DNA from: CAJJDF01 sp964021785
Lineage (GTDB): Bacteria; Bacteroidota; Bacteroidia; Flavobacteriales_D; CAJJDF01
Direction: 5' to 3'
DNA: 64,000 nt
NCBI GenBank assembly: GCA_964021785.1
Contig: CAXIAX010000003.1
Coordinates: forward strand, 7,862-71,861
The stretch's first letter is position 1, and every line of letters begins with the position of its first letter. This document shows, piece by piece, positions 1 to 7,492 of this stretch. The position numbers were made by a program, and so were the translations under genes. The notes beneath the pieces are model-generated. The model was not told the origin of the DNA. It worked only from the letters and a program-made list of their open reading frames with translations, and searched no databases.

Positions 1-757
1 TCGGTTTTCTTTGCTCTATCTTTTTTATTTCCTTTTTCGTTTTCTTCAAATCCTTTTCTAGCTCAGCTTGTTCAACCTCATTAGGCAAGCTACTTAGTGT
101 AATTTTATCTTTGGATATAAATTGCCATTCGGCCAATTTTTCATCATAATAATATTTATTAAAATAATCACCATTTTGCTGAGAAGCCATTTTTACCACA
201 ATTGGTTTTTCAAGTATAACGGGAACACCATTTTGTTCTCCTCTTAATTCAAACATACCTGCAGACTCGAAATGATATTGAGTCCCTGCGGAATCATAAG
301 TCATAGGAATTCCTGAGAGAAAGAAATCGACAGGAGTATGAAAATCTTTGTAAATAATAGAGACCTCGCCACTTATTTTGACTCCATTAGAGTCAACAAA
401 AGCTTGCTCCGGAATCTCTATCACAGTATTGTTATAGTTTAATACATTGGGTTTTTCTGTATTTATCACAAAATCTTTCTTCTCCAATGCCAATCCCAAA
501 ACAGGAGTAATCCCTTTTTCTTTTTCTACAAGAACAGTATTCTGTTTCGTTTCATTTTTCGTTTTAATCTTACTAGTAAAAAACAAAACTAACGCTACAA
601 TTAAAAAAACACCAGCCGCAACCAACCCTCCAATTTTCCAGTTTCTCTTTTTTACAAATAACTGGTGTTTTTTCAATAATTGACTAAAATCCTCATTTGC
701 TTTCACCTCCTCGTTAGTCAATTTATTATTTCCAATAATTACTTTTTCCTCCTCCAT
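1..757 (-). CDS. Anti-sigma-like membrane protein, cut off by the window edge
   Basis: The gene reads leftwards from an ATG at 755-757 and leaves the window at base 1, so the C-terminus is missing; about 250 residues are visible. After a short charged N-terminus (starts MEEEKVIIGNNK) there is one hydrophobic segment at about residues 48-64 (GGLVAAGVFLIVALVLFF). The part beyond it contains IEIPEQAFVDSNG, LSGIPMTYDSAG and ESAGMFEL, a pattern known from Bacteroidota extracytoplasmic ZU5/carboxypeptidase-regulatory-like domains. It starts 5 bases after the stop of an ECF sigma factor gene, so the two are almost certainly co-transcribed. A single-pass protein with a cytoplasmic N-terminus directly behind an ECF sigma gene suggests an anti-sigma or envelope-sensing partner; this is inferred from position, as no known anti-sigma motif is visible. 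Confidence 0.7.
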   Translation of the reverse strand, partial: MEEEKVIIGNNKLTNEEVKANEDFSQLLKKHQLFVKKRNWKIGGLVAAGVFLIVALVLFFTSKIKTKNETKQNTVLVEKEKGITPVLGLALEKKDFVINTEKPNVLNYNNTVIEIPEQAFVDSNGVKISGEVSIIYKDFHTPVDFFLSGIPMTYDSAGTQYHFESAGMFELRGEQNGVPVILEKPIVVKMASQQNGDYFNKYYYDEKLAEWQFISKDKITLSSLPNEVEQAELEKDLKKTKKEIKKIEQRKP

Positions 758-762
758 CTTCT

Positions 763-1287
763 TTAGTTTTTAATCAAATTTGTTTTCAATTTCTCTATCG
801 CTCTATATGTTTTAGCTTTTGCATTTACCTCTGTGGTATTCAGTATTTCTGCAATCTCCTTAAACGGTCTCCCCTCCCAAAATCTCATTTCAATTAATTG
901 TAAATAAATAGGTTTTAATGTTTTCAACCCTTTTTTCAATCTAGCCGTTAACTCTTCGTCTTTCTCCTCTATTTCTTCTGAAAAAGAAAGCAAAAAACTT
1001 TCGTCTACTTTTATCACCTTACTTTTCTTTTTGTAGTGTGTATTTATCTCGTTTATAGCTATGCGATACAACCAAGAACCAAAAGAAACACCTTTGTATT
1101 GGTATTTTTTTATTCCTTTCATTGCTTTCATAAATACTTGCGAGCAAATATCATAAGCCTCTTCTTTGCTTTCCACTCTTTGGAAACAGAATAGCAATAT
1201 CCTTTTATGATATTCCAAATACAAAGGCTCAAAGTCCTTTATATTATTCTGTGCTAATTGTATTTGTTTCTTTTCTTCCAACATCAA
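763..1287 (-). CDS. ECF-type RNA polymerase sigma factor (sigma-70 family)
   Basis: This 174-residue protein has the ECF layout: a region 2 helix set at about residues 17-85 (FEPLYLEYHKRI, then DICSQVFMKAMKG and SWLYRIAINEINTHYK) and a region 4 helix-turn-helix near residues 118-170 (LIEMRFWEGRPFKEIAEIL). There is no region 1.1 or 3, as expected for this group. It would direct RNA polymerase to a small set of promoters. The gene is first in an operon with the membrane protein that follows 5 bases later, the usual arrangement of an ECF sigma factor with its regulator. The start taken gives MMLEEKK; the second Met is equally possible. The stimulus cannot be read from the sequence. Confidence 0.9.
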   Translation of the reverse strand: MMLEEKKQIQLAQNNIKDFEPLYLEYHKRILLFCFQRVESKEEAYDICSQVFMKAMKGIKKYQYKGVSFGSWLYRIAINEINTHYKKKSKVIKVDESFLLSFSEEIEEKDEELTARLKKGLKTLKPIYLQLIEMRFWEGRPFKEIAEILNTTEVNAKAKTYRAIEKLKTNLIKN

Positions 1288-1378
1288 AAATGATTCGATT
1301 TACTTATATAACCTCCATTTTATAAAAAAGATACATTTTAAGTGAATTATTTTTTACATCCTCTACAAAAACTCAACA

Positions 1379-1417
1379 AAAAAGCGTAATCATTAAAAAA
1401 TTAATAATTACGCTTTT
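1379..1417 (-). terminator. Rho-independent terminator after the OsmC gene
   Basis: An AT-rich hairpin with arms AAAAGCGTAAT and ATTACGCTTTT lies between the OsmC stop and the sigma factor start. On the minus strand it is followed by a run of T residues. Confidence 0.7.
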
Positions 1418-1452
1418 CATTTATTTGAAAAACAAATAGTCTTCTTTATCTA

Positions 1453-1866
1453 TTATTTATAAACTATGTCATAGCTTATATCTGCAAATTTTCTAAACAT
1501 TTCGTAGACACCACAATATTTATCAATTGATAATTTTACGGCTTTTTCTATTTTATCCTTTTGTAAATCCTCTCCCTTAAAAATATATTTTAATGTAACC
1601 GTATGGTAATATTTAGGATGTTCTTCAGTAAGTTCTCCCTCTACCTCTACTTTAAAATCTTCTACCTGTGCTCTCATTTTTTCTAGCAAAGAAGTTACAT
1701 CCATACTGGTGCAACCTGCCAATGAAACCAACATCAAGTATTTTGGAGTCATACCTTTTGCATTTCCATCTTCGCCTGCTGTAGCATCTAATTGTAATTT
1801 ACCTCCTACTGTTTCTATCTCATAGGCCAATTCACCCTTCCAATCTGATGTTATTTTATGTGTCAT
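1453..1866 (-). CDS. OsmC family protein
   Basis: This 137-residue protein has the two conserved cysteines of the OsmC/Ohr fold: C52 in SLAGCTSMDV at the start of the long central helix and C118 in DKYCGVYEMF. Family members are small cytoplasmic thiol peroxidases that reduce organic hydroperoxides or act in redox homeostasis; the sequence does not separate the OsmC, Ohr and YhfA-like branches with certainty, although the short N-terminus and the CTSMDV context look like the YhfA-type general OsmC group. It is monocistronic, with a terminator downstream and about 350 bases of non-coding sequence upstream. Confidence 0.88.
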   Translation of the reverse strand: MTHKITSDWKGELAYEIETVGGKLQLDATAGEDGNAKGMTPKYLMLVSLAGCTSMDVTSLLEKMRAQVEDFKVEVEGELTEEHPKYYHTVTLKYIFKGEDLQKDKIEKAVKLSIDKYCGVYEMFRKFADISYDIVYK

Positions 1867-2214
1867 GTTTTTTTTATTTAAAGTTATTAATAATACTGAC
1901 GTGCATTTATAACTTTTGTTACTTAATTATAACCTGCACTGCAACTTTATCAATATATAAGATTCTATTTTTAAAATCTACATTCTTCTATTCTCACAAA
2001 AACCAAAAGATTCATATTATATCCATTGTTTTAAGTCAAAAATTAATATAACAAAAATTACTCAATCATAAACTGATATATCTCACTTTTGAAGCTATAA
2101 TCTATCACACTTTACACCCTGTTATCTCATAAAAAAAAACTTGAATATCGCTATATTTGTATTGAGGTTAAATGTGTTTCTACCCTTGCATTTAACTTAA
2201 CTAATCTATTAATT
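1867..2214. other. Intergenic region between divergent genes
   Basis: This 348-base gap separates the minus-strand OsmC gene from the plus-strand efflux operon. It is very AT-rich. Apart from one TATATTTG element at 2152-2159, which resembles the Bacteroidota -7 box and faces the operon, I see no gene, RNA or repeat in it. A short open frame across 1848-2051 has no protein-like composition. Confidence 0.6.
2152..2159 (+). promoter_or_regulatory. Candidate -7 promoter element of the efflux operon
   Basis: TATATTTG matches the Bacteroidota consensus TAnnTTTG and lies 55 bases before the HlyD start codon. No TTTG box is present at the expected 19-20 base distance upstream, so support is partial. 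Confidence 0.4.
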
Positions 2215-3306
2215 ATGAGAACATTTTTTACATTTTCAATTCTAATTTTAATAGCTTTTTCTTGTGGAGATAGCGAGAATAATGAAGTGAAACCTCAAAC
2301 AAAAAACATTACAGAATCCGTTTATGCTTCGGTTAGTGTGAGGCCTCAACTATCTTATTTTCCTCAACCAATGAGATCGGGAATTGTGAAGGAAATTTAT
2401 GGCCAAGAAGGTGATTTAGTTAAAAAAGGTCAAATATTATTAGAAATAACACCAACAGAAACTGTAAAAGGTCAATTGGTAAACGCACAAATAAATTTAC
2501 AAGAAGCAAAATCCAATTATCTTGGATCTAATAATTTATTAAAAAACATAAGCTTAGAAATTAGCATCACCAAAGAGCAACTGAGTTTAGACTCTACCAA
2601 TTACGAAAGGCAAAAAGAACTAAAGAAAAAGAACGTAGGAAGAACTTTGGACCTTGACCAAGCTAAGGCTAAGTATTTCTCTACCCAACAACAGTTGGGT
2701 GTTCTTGAAAAAAAATACAGCCAAACCAAAACTAATTTACAGAGTAATTACAAAAAAGCGCTAAGCCAAACCAAAACCGAAAAAAGCCAGTTAAATGATT
2801 TTACTATTCGCTCAGAAATGGATGGAAAAATCTATACCATTAATAAAGAAATAGGTGATTACATAAGTTCGCAAGAAAAATTTGCTGAAATAGGAAGTGC
2901 AAAAGATTTTAAACTTCAAATGGATATAGATGAAGTAGATATTACTAAAATAGAGCTTGGAGATTCGGTTATCATTAAATTGGATGCCTATGAAAACGAA
3001 TTATTTATTGCGATTGTAGATAAAATTTTTCCTAAAAAAGATGACATAACTCAAACTTTTAGAGTTGAAGGAAGATTTACTGAGAAGCCTCCAAAATTAT
3101 TCAATGGACTGTCTGGTGAAGCAAACATTATAGTATCTGAAAGAAAAAATGCTCTGGTTATTCCTTCCGAATATTTATTACCCAATAATAAAGTACTGAC
3201 AGAAGATGGTGAAAAAAGTATTAAAACAGGGTTGAAAAACTTGAAATTTACTGAGGTTATTGCAGGAATTGACAGCACCACTACCCTTTTAAAACCAACT
3301 GAATAA
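2215..3306 (+). CDS. HlyD-family adaptor lipoprotein of an ABC-type exporter
   Basis: This 363-residue protein begins with a lipoprotein signal peptide whose lipobox ends at C17 (IAFSC). A biotinyl-lipoyl-like half-motif follows (SGIVKEIYGQEGDLVKKGQIL, about residues 55-75), then a long coiled coil (about 85-190) and the second lipoyl half and beta-barrel (FTIRSEMDGKIYTINKEIGDY onwards). This is the periplasmic adaptor layout of MacA/HlyD proteins, which join an inner-membrane pump to an outer-membrane channel. Its stop overlaps the next start by one base (TAATG), and the next two genes encode a FtsX-like permease and an ATPase, making a MacAB-like tripartite exporter with permease and ATPase on separate chains. 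The substrate is unknown and no TolC-like gene is nearby. Confidence 0.88.
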   Translation: MRTFFTFSILILIAFSCGDSENNEVKPQTKNITESVYASVSVRPQLSYFPQPMRSGIVKEIYGQEGDLVKKGQILLEITPTETVKGQLVNAQINLQEAKSNYLGSNNLLKNISLEISITKEQLSLDSTNYERQKELKKKNVGRTLDLDQAKAKYFSTQQQLGVLEKKYSQTKTNLQSNYKKALSQTKTEKSQLNDFTIRSEMDGKIYTINKEIGDYISSQEKFAEIGSAKDFKLQMDIDEVDITKIELGDSVIIKLDAYENELFIAIVDKIFPKKDDITQTFRVEGRFTEKPPKLFNGLSGEANIIVSERKNALVIPSEYLLPNNKVLTEDGEKSIKTGLKNLKFTEVIAGIDSTTTLLKPTE

Positions 3307-4568
3307 TGAGTGATTTTTCTATTATTTGGGATATTTCCAAAACTCATCTTGTTTCTAAAAAAAAGCAAACCATTGTGGCAGCACTTGGTGTTACTTTTGG
3401 TATAGGAATGTTCATTATTATGATGAGTTTTATGACAGGACTAAATATACTACTAGATGGATTAGTACTTAATAGAACTCCACACGTACAAATTTACAAC
3501 AAAACAGATCCTACTGTAATTCAACCCTCTGATAGTTATTTTGGTTATTCAACAAACGAAAATTACATTCATTCCATTAAACCAAAAAGCCGTCTGGACA
3601 GAATACATAATGCTTTGCCTATTTTATCTGAATTGAAAAAAAATAAATTGGTAAAAGGAGCTACAGCACAAGCAACTTGCAAGGTCTTTTATTTGGCAGG
3701 TTCCAATAATTTGAATGGAATTATCAATGGAATTGAAGTGCAGGAAGAATCTCGCCTATTTAATTTTAAAGATTACATTGTAGAGGGAGATGTGAACAGT
3801 TTGATAAAAAAGAAAAACAGTATTCTATTGGGTGCAGGAATAGCTAAAAAACTTTCTCTATCGGTAGGTGACAACATACAAGTACTGAATACAAGTGGAG
3901 CAAATTTCACTCTTACTATTGGAGGAATTTACCAAAGTGGAATGGCAGAAGTAGACGATATACAAAGTTTTGTGAACTTAAAAATGGCTCAACAAATATT
4001 GGGTGCCGGAGGAAATTATATTAGTAGAATTCATGTGAAACTTAATAATATTGAACAAGCCGTAGCTTTTTCGAAAATTATAGAGAATCTTTATGATGTA
4101 AAAGCCTTAGATATAAATACTGCTAACGCACAATTTGATACAGGATCAAGCATTAGAACCCTTATCTCCTATGCCGTTTCTATTACATTACTGATAGTTG
4201 CAGGATTTGGAATTTACAACATTCTAAATATGTTCATTTATGAAAAAATGAATGATATAGCAATTTTAAAAGCCACAGGGTTTACTGGAAAAGATGTGAT
4301 GTACATATTTATTGTTCAAGCTCTTATCATTGGTTTAATTGGGGCTGGATTGGGTATTGGTATTGGATATGGAGTATCTGTACTTATTGATAATATCCCA
4401 TTTAATACCGAAGCTTTACCCACAATAAAAACCTACCCAATAAACTACGACCCATTCTTTTACATTACAGGATTATCTTTTGCTTTAGTGTCTACTTTTT
4501 TGGCGGGATATTTACCTGCAAGAAAAGCTCAAAAAATAGATCCTGTAGAAATAATAAGAGGACAATAA
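3306..4568 (+). CDS. ABC transporter permease, FtsX/MacB-LolC type
   Basis: This 420-residue inner-membrane protein has one N-terminal membrane span (about residues 23-45), a large periplasmic domain (about 46-280) and three C-terminal spans (about 280-305, 330-355, 380-405), the MacB/LolC/FtsX topology. The end PARKAQKIDPVEIIRGQ is the typical C-terminal signature of this family. It overlaps both neighbours by one base (TAATG at each junction), indicating translational coupling with the HlyD protein before it and the ATPase after it. Mechanotransmission of ATP hydrolysis to the periplasmic adaptor is known for MacB; the cargo here is not evident. Confidence 0.9.
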   Translation: MSDFSIIWDISKTHLVSKKKQTIVAALGVTFGIGMFIIMMSFMTGLNILLDGLVLNRTPHVQIYNKTDPTVIQPSDSYFGYSTNENYIHSIKPKSRLDRIHNALPILSELKKNKLVKGATAQATCKVFYLAGSNNLNGIINGIEVQEESRLFNFKDYIVEGDVNSLIKKKNSILLGAGIAKKLSLSVGDNIQVLNTSGANFTLTIGGIYQSGMAEVDDIQSFVNLKMAQQILGAGGNYISRIHVKLNNIEQAVAFSKIIENLYDVKALDINTANAQFDTGSSIRTLISYAVSITLLIVAGFGIYNILNMFIYEKMNDIAILKATGFTGKDVMYIFIVQALIIGLIGAGLGIGIGYGVSVLIDNIPFNTEALPTIKTYPINYDPFFYITGLSFALVSTFLAGYLPARKAQKIDPVEIIRGQ

Positions 4569-5251
4569 TGGATGCCATGAAACCAATATTAGAAACCAAA
4601 AATATTAATAAATTCTTTTTAGAACCTGTTAAATTTCATGTTCTTAAAGACATTACTTTGCAGCTTCAAAACAAAGAGTTTGTTTCGATAATGGGAAAGT
4701 CTGGGTGTGGTAAATCTACTTTATTGTACATTCTTTCTACTCTCGACACTAGTTATGAAGGCGATTTAATAATTGATGGAGAAAATGTTTCTCATCAATC
4801 GCAAGATAGTTTAGCACGAATACGAAATGAGAATATTGGTTTTATTTTTCAGTTTCACTATCTCTTACCGGAATTTACTGTGCTTAAAAACATCATGCTT
4901 CCTGCATTGAAACTAGGGAAATATAGCAAGAAAGAAATAGAGCATAATGCCTACCAGAAACTAGAAATATTGGGGTTGCAAGACCAAGCCTTGAAAAGAG
5001 CCTCTCGTCTATCTGGTGGACAAAAACAAAGAGTTGCTATTGCACGTTCTTTAATAAATAACCCAAAAATAATAATGGGAGACGAACCTACAGGAAATCT
5101 TGATAGCAAAAATGCCAATATAGTATTTGATGTATTAAGAGAGCTGAGTTCAGAAATGGACATGTCTATGCTTATAGTTACCCACGATCATGATTTTGCA
5201 AAAAAAACAGACCGTATTATAGAAATGGAAGATGGATATATTATATCCTAA
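4568..5251 (+). CDS. ABC transporter ATP-binding protein, MacB/LolD type
   Basis: This 227-residue ATPase has Walker A at residues 43-50 (GKSGCGKS), the signature LSGGQ at 148-152 and Walker B IIMGDEP at about 168-174, with the switch His in VTHDHD near residue 205. The short chain without extra domains matches LolD/FtsE-like ATPases that serve FtsX-type permeases. The start at 4568 overlaps the permease stop by one base; an internal Met three codons later is an alternative start. It powers the permease encoded just upstream. A 27-base gap separates it from the J-protein gene, so the operon probably continues. Confidence 0.92.
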   Translation: MDAMKPILETKNINKFFLEPVKFHVLKDITLQLQNKEFVSIMGKSGCGKSTLLYILSTLDTSYEGDLIIDGENVSHQSQDSLARIRNENIGFIFQFHYLLPEFTVLKNIMLPALKLGKYSKKEIEHNAYQKLEILGLQDQALKRASRLSGGQKQRVAIARSLINNPKIIMGDEPTGNLDSKNANIVFDVLRELSSEMDMSMLIVTHDHDFAKKTDRIIEMEDGYIIS

Positions 5252-5278
5252 ATAAATGATTAACAAAAACAGTAACCA

Positions 5279-6169
5279 ATGAAATTTGTAGACTATTATA
5301 AAATATTAGGGTTAAAAAAAACGGCTACGGAAAGCGAAATTAAAAAAGCTTACCGCAAATTAGCACGTAAATATCATCCAGATTTAAATCCTGACGATAA
5401 AGTTTCTGAAAGCAAATTTAAAGAGCTGAATGAAGCGAATGAAGTCTTGAGTAATCCCGAGAACAGAAAGAAATACGATAAGTATGGAAAAGATTGGGAA
5501 CATGGCGAAGAGTTTGAAAAAGCACAAAGGCAACAGCAATCTCAAAGGCAACAACAATCTAATGCAGGTGGAGCTGGTGGATTTTCTGATTCTGATTTTT
5601 CTGATTATTTCGAATCTATGTTTGGAGGAAGAGCTTCTTCTGGGAGAAGTAGCAGAAAATTTAAAGGACAAGATTTTAATGCCGAACTTCAGTTGAGCTT
5701 AAAAGATGTGTACGAAACTCAAAAACAAGTTTTAACTGTAAATAACTCAAAAATAAGACTTACAATACCTGCAGGTGTTGAAAACGGGCAAGTAATAAAA
5801 ATAGCAGGAAAAGGTGAAAAAGGAGTTAATGGAGGACCAAATGGAGATTTATACATTAAGTTTTCTATTAAAAATGATACCCAATTCAAGCGCGAAGGAA
5901 ATAATTTACACACTACCGTAGAGTTAGATTTATACACTTCAATCTTAGGTGGAGAAAAAGTAATTGATACTTTTAATGGAAAAGTAAAACTAAAAATTGC
6001 TCCAGAAACACCAACAGATACCAAAGTAAAATTGAAAGGAAAAGGATTTCCTGTGTATAAAAAAGAAAATCAGTTTGGGGATTTAATTATTACTTACCGC
6101 ATTACAATTCCTACAAAACTGACCGAAAAAGAAAAAGAATTATTTCAAGAACTTCAAAAATTAAGATAA
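5279..6169 (+). CDS. cbpA: CbpA-type J-domain co-chaperone (class B DnaJ)
   Basis: This 296-residue protein has an N-terminal J domain with the invariant HPD at residues 33-35, a Gln/Gly-rich linker (about 85-125) and two beta-barrel peptide-binding domains (starting near ELQLSLKDVYETQKQ and ending near TEKEKELFQELQKL). It has no CxxCxGxG zinc repeats, which makes it a class B J protein of the CbpA type rather than DnaJ. Such proteins stimulate DnaK ATPase and may bind DNA. The next gene, one base after its stop, encodes a CbpM-like modulator, which supports the CbpA assignment. It lies 27 bases behind an ABC exporter operon and may be transcribed with it. Confidence 0.88.
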   Translation: MKFVDYYKILGLKKTATESEIKKAYRKLARKYHPDLNPDDKVSESKFKELNEANEVLSNPENRKKYDKYGKDWEHGEEFEKAQRQQQSQRQQQSNAGGAGGFSDSDFSDYFESMFGGRASSGRSSRKFKGQDFNAELQLSLKDVYETQKQVLTVNNSKIRLTIPAGVENGQVIKIAGKGEKGVNGGPNGDLYIKFSIKNDTQFKREGNNLHTTVELDLYTSILGGEKVIDTFNGKVKLKIAPETPTDTKVKLKGKGFPVYKKENQFGDLIITYRITIPTKLTEKEKELFQELQKLR

Positions 6170-6170
6170 T

Positions 6171-6461
6171 ATGGAAATGCAAGAATTAATATTAGTCGAA
6201 ACACTATGTACGCACTACAAAATAGAAGTCTCATTTTTTGATGAACTAGAGAATATTGGGCTTTTACATATTGAAATTTATGAAGAAAAAAGATTCATTC
6301 GCCAAGATAAAATAAGTGATTTGGAGAAAATGATTCGCCTTCATAATGAGCTAAATGTAAATCTAGAAGGGATAGATGTTGTCTTCAATTTATTAGAAAA
6401 AGAAAGAAACTTGAGAAATGAATTGAATACCGTAAAAAACAGATTAAAACTTTACGAATAA
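6171..6461 (+). CDS. cbpM: CbpM-like J-protein modulator
   Basis: This 96-residue protein has the CbpM layout: a MerR-like helix-turn-helix N-terminal half (VETLCTHYKIEVSFFDELENIGL, then FIRQDKISDLEKMIRLHNEL) and a C-terminal coiled coil (NLLEKERNLRNELNTVKNRLKLYE). CbpM is known to bind the J domain of CbpA and hold down its activity. It begins with an ATG one base after the cbpA stop, so the two are translationally linked. No DNA target is implied. Confidence 0.82.
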   Translation: MEMQELILVETLCTHYKIEVSFFDELENIGLLHIEIYEEKRFIRQDKISDLEKMIRLHNELNVNLEGIDVVFNLLEKERNLRNELNTVKNRLKLYE

Positions 6462-6514
6462 GTCTTGAGGAAAAAAAATACAATCTGAATTGGATAATAA
6501 ATAATGCTTTGGAC

Positions 6515-6530
6515 TTGTTGTGCACAACAA
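6515..6530. promoter_or_regulatory. 16-base perfect palindrome, candidate operator of the YkgJ gene
   Basis: TTGTTGTGCACAACAA is a perfect two-fold palindrome. It sits 15 bases before the -7 element TACCTTTG, in the region where the -33 box would be, so a dimeric regulator bound here could block or assist RNA polymerase. No regulator gene is nearby. Confidence 0.5.
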
Positions 6531-6545
6531 TAATTTCAAAACAGT

Positions 6546-6553
6546 TACCTTTG
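6546..6553 (+). promoter_or_regulatory. -7 promoter element of the YkgJ gene
   Basis: TACCTTTG matches TAnnTTTG and lies 20 bases before the ATG at 6574. Its position inside a longer open frame starting at GTG 6520 argues that translation really starts at 6574. Confidence 0.55.
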
Positions 6554-6573
6554 TAACTTCAATAACTCCAATA

Positions 6574-7431
6574 ATGATTACAACTAAACTCAACCCAGAA
6601 GATAAATTACCTCTTACTTGCTCCCGAACAGGAACATGTTGCCATGGTAAAACTGTGTGGCTAAACCCTTGGGAGTTGGCTTTAATTGCACGAGAAAAAA
6701 AAATATCTCGTTCGGAGTTTATTGATTTGTATTGCGATTTTGGCGGAATTAAACTGAAATTTGAAGGAGAAAAAGGATGGAAAGAAATGAAATCTTGTAG
6801 CCAATATATTCCAAATTTTGGATGTAGTGTGCACCTTGGTCGTCCTTTGGCTTGCCGTTTATATCCCCTTGGAAGACAAATACAAAGCGAAAAAGTACAT
6901 TATATTCACGAAGGAAAAGAATTTCCATGTTTGGAAGGTTGCCCTGAAGTTGTGAACTTACCTTTTATGACTGTTGGCGAATACATTCACGATCAATCTG
7001 CAGGAGAATTTGAAAACTCTCAAGACCTTCACCTTGAATTAATGCAAAAACTAGCAGATATTGCTTTTGAATTATTTCTGGATACAGGTTTAGCTCAATC
7101 TGGCGATACTGAGACTTTGCAAGAGTGGACAAAGCTGGGTGATTTAACTCCTGACGAATTAAATTTGAAAATAGGTAAAGATTGGCTAAAGGCTCTTGTT
7201 CTTCCAGAAATTACTGAAATTGATAACGCCATTTCATTTACTTCAAAACATACCGAATTACTATTAACGAAAGCACAAGAACAATATGGTAGTCTTACCA
7301 CTTTTAATGAAGTGAGAGATGCCTCTGTACAAATTATGGGAGTTGCTCTTCAACTTTCTAGAAGTTTTGGTGCAGATCCTAAATCTTTATCTACCCATTG
7401 GGTAGAGACCGCTATAAGTCACTTGGGTTAA
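6574..7431 (+). CDS. YkgJ family cysteine-cluster protein
   Basis: This 285-residue protein carries the CxxxCxxCC-type metal-binding cluster of the YkgJ/Fli-like family: LTCSRTGTCCHG near residue 12, then CSQYIPNFGCSVHLGRPLACRLYP and FPCLEGCP further on. The cysteines probably bind zinc or an iron-sulfur cluster; the biological role is not established. The frame could be extended back to a GTG at 6520, but a promoter-like TACCTTTG and a palindrome fall inside that extension, so the ATG at 6574 is preferred. A strong hairpin follows the stop. The C-terminal 130 residues are helical without motifs I recognise. Confidence 0.85.
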   Translation: MITTKLNPEDKLPLTCSRTGTCCHGKTVWLNPWELALIAREKKISRSEFIDLYCDFGGIKLKFEGEKGWKEMKSCSQYIPNFGCSVHLGRPLACRLYPLGRQIQSEKVHYIHEGKEFPCLEGCPEVVNLPFMTVGEYIHDQSAGEFENSQDLHLELMQKLADIAFELFLDTGLAQSGDTETLQEWTKLGDLTPDELNLKIGKDWLKALVLPEITEIDNAISFTSKHTELLLTKAQEQYGSLTTFNEVRDASVQIMGVALQLSRSFGADPKSLSTHWVETAISHLG

Positions 7432-7440
7432 ACGCAAAAA

Positions 7441-7471
7441 AAAAAGCTACTTGAATTTCAAGTAGCTTTTT
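7441..7471. terminator. Bidirectional terminator between YkgJ gene and S46 peptidase gene
   Basis: A nearly perfect inverted repeat (AAAAGCTACTTGAA / TTCAAGTAGCTTTT) with A and T tracts on both sides lies between two convergent genes and can stop transcription from both. Confidence 0.85.
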
Positions 7472-7492
7472 TTTATTTGTTATAAAGAGAGC

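Noticed and set aside
447..683. 78-codon plus-strand frame
   Set aside because: It is antisense to the anti-sigma-like membrane protein, which has clear protein features in the other direction.
1848..2051. 67-codon plus-strand frame in the OsmC/HlyD spacer
   Set aside because: Its start lies in the OsmC coding end and its composition matches random AT-rich sequence; no start signal is visible.
6520..6573. GTG-initiated N-terminal extension of the YkgJ protein
   Set aside because: It would put the promoter element and palindrome inside the coding sequence; the ATG at 6574 fits the family start.
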